Position numbers and translations under genes: made by a program. The notes below the pieces were generated by a model. That model saw only the letters and a program-made list of their open reading frames with translations. It was not told the DNA's origin and did not search any database. From contig JAITQH010000102.1 of NCBI GenBank assembly GCA_031288985.1, positions 1 to 10,945 on the forward strand: DNA of 10,945 nt, read 5' to 3'. Source of the DNA: Candidatus Methanoplasma sp. (GTDB lineage Archaea; Thermoplasmatota; Thermoplasmata; Methanomassiliicoccales; Methanomethylophilaceae). Positions 1 to 7,274 of the stretch are shown here, piece by piece. How positions within the stretch are numbered: the first letter of the stretch is position 1; every line of letters starts with the position of its first letter.

Positions 1-7
1 TGAGGCG

Positions 8-3000
8 TCAGGCGGGAACGAATGTCGCCCGGACAAGCCAAAGATCCGCATCCAATGTCTTGTCGGGACTCAGCGCGGAAGGCAGGATCTCGGGCGGACA
101 CTCCATTATCAGAACCCCCGCCGTCACCTTCCACTCCCCCGTGTCCTTCCCGATGAGCCTTGTGAGTCCTGCGACGTTCGTGCTCACATGCACCCCGATC
201 TTGGTCTGCGGGAAAGAGTCGATGTTCCTGAGGAATTTTGGGGTCTTGATGCCCGTGTAGACCGTGACCCCGAGATACACGTTCTCGGTGAGGACCATCT
301 TCGGATTCAGACCGTACGGGTTCTCCATGTTGAACAGCAGCGCTTCGATCTCTCCGACAAGGTACTTCAATCCCTCTTCAATGAGTCCCGAATCGATGAA
401 CAGTGCGATCCTCATCCCCCCGCACATTGTGGAAGTGGCATCGGTGATGTCTATCGAAATGAAGACCGAAGCCTCGATTATCATTCCGGCCAACATCTCT
501 ATCGCAGTGTCGATCGCATCCTGTATCGCCATCTTGAAGAACACCGACAGGTCGTCCAGGCTCTTCAGGGTGCCGAGCTTCCCCATGGTCTTGACCGCCG
601 ACTCCTTGAAGATGTTCAGCAGCTGGGCCTTCATCATGTTGCCTCCGATGACGCCCCCGCCGTTGGCCCCTCCAGGGGTTCCGGGAGCGAACACCCAATC
701 CATGGCGCCGTCCGCCGCCCTCTGCCAAGTGTCCGCGTTGTTCCCTGAATCCTTCTTGGATGGAGTCTTGTCCACCGTCTCTCCGTTAGGGGACTTCAGG
801 ATCACGCACTCTCCCGACGAAAGGAGGGACGAACCCGCATTGTTGAGGAACGATCCCGGGAGATAGATGACCTCCCTCTGTTTCGGCGTGAGCGTCAGGT
901 CGGATATGGTGTAGATCTTCTTGTCCGGCCCGGAACCCGCCGAGATGGTGTATCCCGCGAGATCGACGGAGGAATATGTGGCGTTGTAGATCTCGACCCA
1001 TTCGCGGCCTTTGTCGTCTCCTTCCGGGTTCAGTTCGAACTCGTTGACAAGGATCCCCGTCTCGAAGGGTATGTTGTACTTCACATTTATTCCCGCATCC
1101 ACGGATGCCTTGAGTCCTGCGATCGGCAGAGGGATGTTCGACAGCATCATCGACAGGGCGGGGATGTCCCCCAGCGAAAACTCCGTCTGCCGGTATTGCA
1201 CCAGATCCGGAAGAACCACGTCGAACTTGGTCCCCTTGACGACTCCCGACATCGAGATCATGTGCCCCGACGCCTTCATGACGGGATCCACATCGGCCTT
1301 GACGGACCAACCGTTCCCGGCGATCGACATCCCGCCCGTCAGCAGCATCTCCTTGCCTGAGCCGGAACCTCTCTGTTTGATGGTTATGTGCCCCGATATC
1401 GACAGCTTGTCGAACTTTCCGCCCAGTTCCACGGTCAGGAGCGTCTTGGTGTTGTTGACCCATGTGTTCATCTTTGTAGTGAACGTTATGGTGAATCCCA
1501 TGAACGAGAATCCGACGCTTTGTTTGGACAGATCTATGCCGACAAAGGTCTGCACATTCTCCACGGCCTTCTCCAACACGGAATTGAAGAAACCGCTCAG
1601 TTTGTCCTCTATGAATTCCTTGATCTTCTCAAGAGGGTCCATAAGGGCGTTGTAAAGCATCTCCACGACCTTTGCGATATACTTGGACAATTCCATGAGC
1701 GCCGAGCTCAGGATGGACAAGGCGTCCATGAGCATGGACATTATCTTGCGAAGCGGCTCCAACAAAGGATCGAGGAGCTTGATCAGAACGTTCCACGCGT
1801 CCGTGAGAAGGGTGTTGCTTGCTTTGTAATCCCTCACTCCCGCCAGCCCCCATCCGCTGTGAACCGTGATCTTCAGATCGAGATCCACTGCGGCGGATCC
1901 GTTCATGGCCGAGTCGAAACTTCCCATGGCGCCCTCCAATGTCCCTGCGCTCACAGCGGAATATGACAGGGAGTCTGTCAGCCTGACCGAGAACGTGGTT
2001 CCGTACGAGGCTCCCGTCCTGTCATTGAATCCGATGTAATGGACGTTGTCTGCGGGATTGTCGTTCGCCCCTCCCACTTTTATCTTCGGATCGAAGGAAT
2101 GCGTTAGAGACAGCTTCTCCATGCTCACATTGCCCGTTCCGTCGGTCAGAAGGAACCTGTCGCCGGCGGGAAGATCCGTCAGACCGTAATAGGAATTGAC
2201 TCCGATGTTCTTAGCCGTCTCCTCGCACAGTCCTTTGATGCGAGACGGGATGTCCACCAGCTTATCTTCGATCGTGAGGCCCCCTTTGACTATTGCGGTG
2301 CAGACATCCTTTATCAGGCCGCTCTGGCCGCCGGGAACGCTGTTCAACTCGGAGAACCATCCGACCACTCCGTCCACAGTCGTCCTGTATCCCGCGATGC
2401 CCGATCTGACGGCGTCGGATGCCATGAGGCCGTCCACGATCTTGGGCACAAGGGTCGGATCCAAGATGGTGCCGTACCTTTTGCCGAGTTCCGACGATAC
2501 GGACGATTCCAGGGATCTGCGTACATCGCTCTCGAAAGTGTTCACTGCGTAGATGTCGTAGGCGTTCTTCGATATGACCTCGTATATCTTGGCGTAGAAG
2601 GGATCGGTTATCGTCTGGGATCCGATGGCGCTGACCATGATCCTCTCCGCGTCGGAACCCCCTCCGTCCAGAGACTCGGACACCATGCGCGATATGGTGT
2701 CCATGAACGCCTCTCCGTCGTACGCATCCACTTCGAAGCGTATCGTGTCGAAGGGTTTGGACTGACCGATCTCAACGGCGGCGCGCACTATGATCTCTCT
2801 GAACCATTCGCGCAGTTCGTTCGTTCCTGCACGGTAATCGCTTTTGAAATGGGATATCCCGCCCCAGGACATGAGATCCGCCTTGGGATACGGCACGCTG
2901 ACGCTGAAACCGTCAATGAACAGTTCGCCTCCGCCGACCGCAACGGCTCCCGACGGAATGTTCACGCCGAACGACTTCCCGCTCAACATATACCTGTAGC

Positions 3001-4084
3001 GATCCTTGTCGTACCCTGCTCCCGACATCACGCCGTCGATGTACGGCGCGGCGGAGAGCCCCTCCCTGCCGCTGAAGAATCCGCTCAGGGAATCGATCGC
3101 GTTGGACGCCGCATCGAGCATAATATCCACGGCGGCGCAGATCAGGTTGCCGTAAAAGTAATCGACCCATTTGAGGGCCAGATCGTCCGCCACAGAGATG
3201 AGCGCCTGAGAATACATGGCGGAGACGTCCATCTCCGCATACCCGTCCTTTGCCGCAAGCAGGTCGGCAAGGTCCGCTTTCGCGTTCCCGCCGAGTCCTC
3301 CTTCGGGAGAGGTCCTGAATGTGAGCGTCTCAATGACGTTCAGCGCGGAGCGGTATGCGGCGTAGACGTCCTCCGAGGTCAGAATGGAGGATGTGCCCAT
3401 GCTCCCGTATTCGGCCATCGAGCCGTAGCCGTTGAGCACGCGGTACTGCGCCAAGGCGGTAAGCTGATAGGTCATCATCTGAGCCAGCACAGATCCGTCG
3501 CCGGAGATCATGCTCTCGAAAAGGGATCCCTGTTCGGCCACCAGCGGCAGGGCGCAGCTTCCGTCTGTGGATATTTCCGTCGTCCGCACCGCACTCCCCG
3601 AGTCGGAGACGTAGCTTGCGTCGAAATATCCCGTCGCCTTGAGATAGGAAGGCGTGAAGCCCCCGGAAACGGCGTCGGAGTCCGACATCTTCAGAGGCAC
3701 GGCGGCCAGGCCCGCTTCGTAACCGTCGAGCGTGACAACGACTCCGCCGTAATTCTTTGGGAACTCCTTTTCCATCCATTCTTTCGCTCTGATCTCGAAC
3801 GCCGTCTCCCGCGATTCCAGCGTGCCGCCGTCCGGGTCTACGGAAACGGCATACACGATCTCTCCCAAGCCTTTGTCCACATCGATCTCGGTGCGGTCTA
3901 TCGCCTTTCCGATGGAGAAGATCTCCGCAACCACGTTCTCCGTGTTCTCTGCGCTGTCATTCACCTGCGAGGCCGCGACGCAGTAGGCCGAGGCCGAGAC
4001 CAGAAGGATCACCGCGATCACCGCGAACGGCATCTGCCCCCTGTTCGATCCGCATATTCTTTTTTTCCGAAGCATCTTTGTCAT
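8..4084 (-). CDS. Giant exported protein with class III signal-like N-terminus and lamin-tail domain
   Basis: Complete 1358-residue reading frame, ATG to TGA. The N-terminus is basic (residues 6-9 RKKR), followed by RGQ at 15-17 and a hydrophobic stretch at about 19-38. This resembles archaeal class III (pilin-like) signals cleaved between G and Q; it could equally be a signal anchor. Residues about 760-850 form a leucine/methionine-rich amphipathic helical region, predicted coiled-coil-like. Residues about 1008-1140 look like a lamin-tail domain (VNEFELNP, EWVEIYN, DLAGYTIS, then a Trp/Phe-containing PGTPGG end). About 200 mixed helical/strand residues follow, with no C-terminal anchor seen. 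From memory, the N-terminus resembles large haloarchaeal proteins (DUF7286-like) encoded near Tad/type IV pilus secretion genes; I could not verify this. Alternative start at M4. No Shine-Dalgarno precedes the ATG, but a TATA box fits a leaderless transcript. Function unknown; probably acts at the cell surface. Confidence 0.85.
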   Translation of the reverse strand: MTKMLRKKRICGSNRGQMPFAVIAVILLVSASAYCVAASQVNDSAENTENVVAEIFSIGKAIDRTEIDVDKGLGEIVYAVSVDPDGGTLESRETAFEIRAKEWMEKEFPKNYGGVVVTLDGYEAGLAAVPLKMSDSDAVSGGFTPSYLKATGYFDASYVSDSGSAVRTTEISTDGSCALPLVAEQGSLFESMISGDGSVLAQMMTYQLTALAQYRVLNGYGSMAEYGSMGTSSILTSEDVYAAYRSALNVIETLTFRTSPEGGLGGNAKADLADLLAAKDGYAEMDVSAMYSQALISVADDLALKWVDYFYGNLICAAVDIMLDAASNAIDSLSGFFSGREGLSAAPYIDGVMSGAGYDKDRYRYMLSGKSFGVNIPSGAVAVGGGELFIDGFSVSVPYPKADLMSWGGISHFKSDYRAGTNELREWFREIIVRAAVEIGQSKPFDTIRFEVDAYDGEAFMDTISRMVSESLDGGGSDAERIMVSAIGSQTITDPFYAKIYEVISKNAYDIYAVNTFESDVRRSLESSVSSELGKRYGTILDPTLVPKIVDGLMASDAVRSGIAGYRTTVDGVVGWFSELNSVPGGQSGLIKDVCTAIVKGGLTIEDKLVDIPSRIKGLCEETAKNIGVNSYYGLTDLPAGDRFLLTDGTGNVSMEKLSLTHSFDPKIKVGGANDNPADNVHYIGFNDRTGASYGTTFSVRLTDSLSYSAVSAGTLEGAMGSFDSAMNGSAAVDLDLKITVHSGWGLAGVRDYKASNTLLTDAWNVLIKLLDPLLEPLRKIMSMLMDALSILSSALMELSKYIAKVVEMLYNALMDPLEKIKEFIEDKLSGFFNSVLEKAVENVQTFVGIDLSKQSVGFSFMGFTITFTTKMNTWVNNTKTLLTVELGGKFDKLSISGHITIKQRGSGSGKEMLLTGGMSIAGNGWSVKADVDPVMKASGHMISMSGVVKGTKFDVVLPDLVQYRQTEFSLGDIPALSMMLSNIPLPIAGLKASVDAGINVKYNIPFETGILVNEFELNPEGDDKGREWVEIYNATYSSVDLAGYTISAGSGPDKKIYTISDLTLTPKQREVIYLPGSFLNNAGSSLLSSGECVILKSPNGETVDKTPSKKDSGNNADTWQRAADGAMDWVFAPGTPGGANGGGVIGGNMMKAQLLNIFKESAVKTMGKLGTLKSLDDLSVFFKMAIQDAIDTAIEMLAGMIIEASVFISIDITDATSTMCGGMRIALFIDSGLIEEGLKYLVGEIEALLFNMENPYGLNPKMVLTENVYLGVTVYTGIKTPKFLRNIDSFPQTKIGVHVSTNVAGLTRLIGKDTGEWKVTAGVLIMECPPEILPSALSPDKTLDADLWLVRATFVPA

Positions 4085-4107
4085 GCACTGAAATTTTCCG
4101 CAGAGCG

Positions 4108-4116
4108 CATTATAAG
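4108..4116 (-). promoter_or_regulatory. TATA box of the giant surface-protein gene
   Basis: On the minus strand the sequence reads CTTATAATG. Its centre lies about 27 bases upstream of the ATG at 4084, the usual archaeal TATA-to-start distance. Together with the lack of a Shine-Dalgarno, this predicts a leaderless or nearly leaderless mRNA. The box lies between two copies of AGAGCGC (4102-4108 and 4115-4121), whose start points are 13 bases apart. Confidence 0.55.
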
Positions 4117-4147
4117 AGCGCGACTACAGTTAGCCGATTAGAGGGGT

Positions 4148-4183
4148 CCCGCGCGGGCGTCAGAACGGCCTGCGCATCGCGCA
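4148..4183. repeat. Two GC-rich palindromes between divergent promoters
   Basis: CCCGCGCGGG at 4148-4157 is a perfect 10-base palindrome. TGCGC-ATC-GCGCA at 4171-4183 is a perfect 5-base inverted repeat with a 3-base centre. Both lie between the two divergent TATA boxes, the second about 15 bases upstream of the TATA box of the lipid operon. Either could bind a regulator or be chance in GC-rich DNA; no regulator gene is in the window. Confidence 0.3.
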
Positions 4184-4197
4184 AAATTAAGGCAAGA

Positions 4198-4204
4198 TTA
4201 TATA
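4198..4204 (+). promoter_or_regulatory. TATA box of the tes-ferredoxin-reductase operon
   Basis: TTATATA, preceded by purine-rich GGCAAGA that could be the BRE. The predicted start of transcription, 26-27 bases downstream of its centre, falls at about 4228. That leaves a leader of only about five bases before the ATG at 4233, and no Shine-Dalgarno is visible before that ATG. Confidence 0.6.
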
Positions 4205-4232
4205 GAACCCGACAAATCTAAGTCTCGGTACC

Positions 4233-5855
4233 ATGACTTCGACGATACGAGATTATGCAGTCAAAAAAGGCCTTCCGAAGCAGACAGAATCAGTCTGTCC
4301 GGAATGCGGGAAGATCTTGGACGCCAACCTCTTCGAGAAGGATGGGAAAGTGTACATGGAGAAGACATGCCCCGATCACGGGCGTTTCTGCGACATATAT
4401 TGGTCGGATGCGGAGCTGTTCCTCAAATCAGAGAAATACGCTCACGACGGCATCGGCCTGCGCAACCCCTTGGACAAGAACCTTCCGCAGGGCGAGAACG
4501 TCCATGTATTCATAGACGGCAAAAGGGTGGACATGCTGACATGCACCGCGCTTGCCAATATAGACCTCACGAACAGATGCAATATGAACTGCCCCATATG
4601 CTTCGCCAACGCGAACCAGCAGGGGTACGTGTTCGAGCCGGACTTCGACACGGTGTGCGGCATGCTTGACGCGCTCAGGGCGGAAGAGCCCATAAAGTGC
4701 ACGGCTGTCCAGTTCTCCGGCGGAGAGCCCACGATACACCCGAAGTTCGTGGAGATAATCAAAGCGGCAAAGGACAGAAAGTTCGCACAGGTCCAAGTGG
4801 CGACGAACGGCATAGAGTTCGCCAGGAAATACGATCTGCTGAAAGCGGCGTCCGAGGCCGGCCTGAACACAATATACCTTTCATTCGACGGCGTGACGGA
4901 CGACATCTATCTTCAGGCCAGGGACAGGAAGATGTTCCAAGTGAAGCTTGACGTTCTGGCCAACTGCAGAAAACTGAAGGAAGAGAACGGAAAGTGCCCG
5001 TCGATAGTCCTTGTGCCGACGGTCGTCAGAGGCGTCAACGATCACCAGATAGGAGACATGGTGCGTTTCGCGTTCGACAATTTTGACGTCGTCAGAGGAA
5101 TAAACTTCCAGCCCGTGGCGTTCACCGGCAGGATGACCCGCGAAGAGGTCTCGAAAGGGAGATTCACTCTGCCCGACCTCGTAAGGACGTTCGACGAGCA
5201 GACAGGGTTCGCCTCCAAGGACGACTGGTATCCTGTCCCGGTGGTGGCGCCGATATCAGATTTCGCATCCATCATCTTGGGGGAGAGCAAGGTCACGTTC
5301 ACGACCCATCCCCACTGCGGCATAGCGACATACGTCTTCCTGGATGACAAAGGCAAAGCTACGCCCTTCCCCAGGTTCGTCGACGTGGAAAAGTTCTCAA
5401 AGGGCCTGAGCGAGATATCCTCCAAGGCCGCCAAATCCAAATTCAAGAAGCTCTACGCGCTCAAGCTCCTGAAGCTGCTGGACAGCTCCGTCATAGAGGA
5501 GAACCTGCCCGGCGGCGTGTCGAAGAAACAGTTCAGACAGATGATAGCGGGAGTCATAAGCGACAAGTCCAAGGACACTCTTGCCGCCTTCTCCTGGAAG
5601 ATGATGTTCTTCGGCGGCATGCATTTCCAAGACTCGTTCAACTATGACGTGGAGAGGGTGAGGCGCTGCGGCGTCCACTACATCACGCCCGACTGCCAGG
5701 TGATCCCATTCTGCGCGTACAACGGCGGGCCGGAGTACCGCGCGGCGATCGAGAAGAAGTTCTCCATTCCGCTGGAGGAGTGGAAGAGGAACAACAAGAA
5801 AGGGGCGATCGAATTGGAAGAGGCAATGAACGTGCCCGAAGACCAAAAGGCGTGA
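4233..5855 (+). CDS. tes: Radical SAM tetraether lipid synthase (Tes)-like protein
   Basis: 540 residues, complete. The N-terminal zinc-ribbon/rubredoxin-like part has C22-x2-C25, then C46PDHG and C53. The radical SAM cluster motif is C116-x3-C120-x2-C123 (CNMNCPIC), followed by FANAN. GGEPT at 163-167 is the SAM-binding motif. A C-terminal set C362 (HPHCG), C479, C488 and C494 could hold an auxiliary [4Fe-4S] cluster. In the family, Tes (MJ0619 of Methanocaldococcus) joins the phytanyl tails of two diether lipids by sp3 C-C coupling to make GDGT-type lipids at the membrane. First gene of an operon with ferredoxin and geranylgeranyl reductase, which fits lipid chemistry. No B12-binding domain, so it is not GrsA/B-like. 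Odd: the CPxDCGLC motif I recall just ahead of the radical SAM motif in MJ0619 is not present; residues 70-104 hold only C104. It could be a paralogue with another lipid substrate. Confidence 0.8.
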   Translation: MTSTIRDYAVKKGLPKQTESVCPECGKILDANLFEKDGKVYMEKTCPDHGRFCDIYWSDAELFLKSEKYAHDGIGLRNPLDKNLPQGENVHVFIDGKRVDMLTCTALANIDLTNRCNMNCPICFANANQQGYVFEPDFDTVCGMLDALRAEEPIKCTAVQFSGGEPTIHPKFVEIIKAAKDRKFAQVQVATNGIEFARKYDLLKAASEAGLNTIYLSFDGVTDDIYLQARDRKMFQVKLDVLANCRKLKEENGKCPSIVLVPTVVRGVNDHQIGDMVRFAFDNFDVVRGINFQPVAFTGRMTREEVSKGRFTLPDLVRTFDEQTGFASKDDWYPVPVVAPISDFASIILGESKVTFTTHPHCGIATYVFLDDKGKATPFPRFVDVEKFSKGLSEISSKAAKSKFKKLYALKLLKLLDSSVIEENLPGGVSKKQFRQMIAGVISDKSKDTLAAFSWKMMFFGGMHFQDSFNYDVERVRRCGVHYITPDCQVIPFCAYNGGPEYRAAIEKKFSIPLEEWKRNNKKGAIELEEAMNVPEDQKA

Positions 5856-5865
5856 GAGGGCGGAA

Positions 5866-5870
5866 GGAGG
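5866..5870 (+). promoter_or_regulatory. Ribosome binding site of the ferredoxin gene
   Basis: GGAGG, in the context GAAGGAGG, lies seven bases before the ATG at 5878, in the 22-base gap after the radical SAM gene. It fixes the ferredoxin start and marks this as an operon-internal gene, in contrast to the operon's first gene, which has no Shine-Dalgarno. Confidence 0.75.
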
Positions 5871-5877
5871 AACAACA

Positions 5878-6051
5878 ATGAAAGTAGACGTAGACAAATG
5901 CCTGCATTGCGGAGGCTGCGTGGGCTCTTGCCCCGCCAACGCGATATATCTCAACGACTTCGTCCTTGAGTTCAGCGAAAGCTGCACCAAGTGCCGCAGA
6001 TGCGTCAATCTATGCCCCGTTCACGCGCTGTCCATGGAGGCGAAAGCATGA
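5878..6051 (+). CDS. 2[4Fe-4S] ferredoxin, probable electron donor to geranylgeranyl reductase
   Basis: A short gene, easily missed: 57 residues, ATG to TGA. It has two classic cluster motifs: C8-x2-C11-x2-C14-x3-C18-P and C36-x2-C39-x2-C42-x3-C46-P. All eight cysteines are present and the chain has little beyond the two motifs, normal for a clostridial-type ferredoxin. A strong GGAGG lies seven bases before the ATG. The stop overlaps the reductase start as ATGA, so translation is probably coupled. In Methanosarcina acetivorans a ferredoxin encoded beside geranylgeranyl reductase is known to be needed for full saturation of archaeal lipids made in E. coli, and the same role is inferred here. 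It may also reduce the clusters of the upstream Tes-like enzyme. Confidence 0.93.
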   Translation: MKVDVDKCLHCGGCVGSCPANAIYLNDFVLEFSESCTKCRRCVNLCPVHALSMEAKA

Positions 6052-7238
6052 AGACGTACGAATGCGACGTGGTGGTCGTCGGGGGAGGGCCCGGAGGAAG
6101 CATGGCGGCAAAATACTGCTCCCTGGGCGGCCTGAACACCATAATGATCGAGAAGAAGGCGGAGATAGGCTCTCCGCTCAGATGCGCCGAAGGCGTATCC
6201 AAGAAATGGCTGGAGGAGGTTGGAATAACTCCCGACCCGGCTTGGATCTGCGCAGACATGGTGGGCGCGGTCATAAGATCTCCAAGCGGCCACACATTCA
6301 AGCTCGACGAGAGCAAGGCCGGCTCCGAAGTCGGATACGTTCTTGAACGGCATCTCTTCGACAAGGCGCTGGCAAGGCAGGCGGCCGAGGCCGGGGCCAA
6401 GATAATGCTCCGCACGGCGGCCACGGGCGTCATAAAAGAGAACGGAAAGCTCGCAGGGGTGAAGGCGAGAAGCATGGGAGAGGCGATCGAGATCCGCGCC
6501 AAGGCGGTCGTCGCCGCGGACGGTTTCGAGTCCCAGCTCGCCAGATGGGCGGGCATAGACACAAGCCTCAAGCTCAATGACATCTGCTCGTGCATCCAAT
6601 ACAGGATGACCAACATCGACATAGACCCCGAGTACTGCGAGTTCGTGATCGGGAGCTCCGTGGCCCCCGGAGGATATCTTTGGATATTCCCCAAGGGCAA
6701 AGGCGCGGCCAACGTCGGCATCGGCGTGATGGGCACCCGTTGCAAGAACGGAGAGGCCAAGACCTATCTCGACAAGTTCGTGGCTACGGATCCCAGATTC
6801 AGGAATGCGCAGTCCCTGGAGATCGTCGGAGGCATGGTGTCCACCTGCCCCGGACTCGAATGCGCGGTGGATGACAACATAATCTTGGTCGGGGATGCCG
6901 CAAGGATCATCGACCCGATAACCGGCGGAGGCATATGCCACGCCTGCAGAACGGGGATGTACGCGGGAAAGGTCCTCGTGGAAGCCGTAAGCAAAGGAGA
7001 CCTATCCAAAAAGGCGCTCATGCCCTATGAGAAGATGTGGCGCGACAGGATGGAGGACAAGCTTTACAGGAATTGGATGGCCAAGGAGAGGCTCGCGGAG
7101 CTTGACGACGCCACCATCGACGAGCTTGTGAAGCTCATCTCCGGGTCTGACATCGAGGAGGTCAACGTCTACAACCTCCTGAGGGTCATAAAAGAACGCT
7201 TCCCCAAAGTGGTGGAAGGGTTCGAAGAACTCATCTGA
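6048..7238 (+). CDS. Digeranylgeranylglycerophospholipid reductase (geranylgeranyl reductase)
   Basis: 396 residues, FAD-dependent reductase that saturates the double bonds of geranylgeranyl chains in archaeal ether lipids. The Rossmann FAD motif GGGPGG is at 12-17, with acidic E35 ending the second strand (IEKK). RCAEG at 45-49 matches the conserved Cys-containing substrate-site motif of the family. GYLWIFP at 209-215 and GDAA...DPITGGG (282-295) are the other family signatures. Length is typical for archaeal GGR. I chose the ATG at 6048 over an in-frame ATG at 5991: it directly precedes the FAD fold, has GGAGG at 6036-6040 seven bases upstream, and overlaps the ferredoxin stop (ATGA), whereas the extra 19 residues would run through the ferredoxin gene. 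Electrons probably come from that ferredoxin. Paralogues acting on free prenyl groups exist, but the operon favours the phospholipid substrate. Confidence 0.92.
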   Translation: MKTYECDVVVVGGGPGGSMAAKYCSLGGLNTIMIEKKAEIGSPLRCAEGVSKKWLEEVGITPDPAWICADMVGAVIRSPSGHTFKLDESKAGSEVGYVLERHLFDKALARQAAEAGAKIMLRTAATGVIKENGKLAGVKARSMGEAIEIRAKAVVAADGFESQLARWAGIDTSLKLNDICSCIQYRMTNIDIDPEYCEFVIGSSVAPGGYLWIFPKGKGAANVGIGVMGTRCKNGEAKTYLDKFVATDPRFRNAQSLEIVGGMVSTCPGLECAVDDNIILVGDAARIIDPITGGGICHACRTGMYAGKVLVEAVSKGDLSKKALMPYEKMWRDRMEDKLYRNWMAKERLAELDDATIDELVKLISGSDIEEVNVYNLLRVIKERFPKVVEGFEELI

Positions 7239-7247
7239 AACGGTTTA

Positions 7248-7271
7248 CGGCCTCGCGGCCGGATCCTTTTT
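7248..7271 (+). terminator. Hairpin and T-run in the convergent gap
   Basis: CGGCC-TCGC-GGCCG (7248-7261) forms a five-pair GC stem with a four-base loop. It is followed after four bases by a T-run (TTTTT at about 7267-7271, continuing as CTTTC). It sits between the convergent reductase and mevalonate kinase genes, whose stops are only 36 bases apart. The T-run serves the plus strand; the minus-strand operon has no obvious T-run here and may end elsewhere. Confidence 0.5.
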
Positions 7272-7274
7272 CTT

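Noticed and set aside
2849..4141. 430-residue plus-strand open frame opposite the giant gene
   Set aside because: Arg/His-rich antisense translation with no motif, no promoter and no ribosome binding site; it is explained by the codon bias of the GC-rich gene on the other strand.
4148..4183. Palindromes as a factor-independent terminator or attachment site
   Set aside because: No T-run follows and no integrase or tRNA gene is nearby; at most a candidate operator.
5991..6047. Longer start for geranylgeranyl reductase
   Set aside because: The extra 19 residues are an out-of-frame reading of the ferredoxin gene, and the ATG at 6048 has a proper GGAGG.
6021..6941. 306-residue minus-strand open frame opposite the reductase
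   Set aside because: Antisense shadow of a well-supported FAD enzyme, with no recognisable domain.
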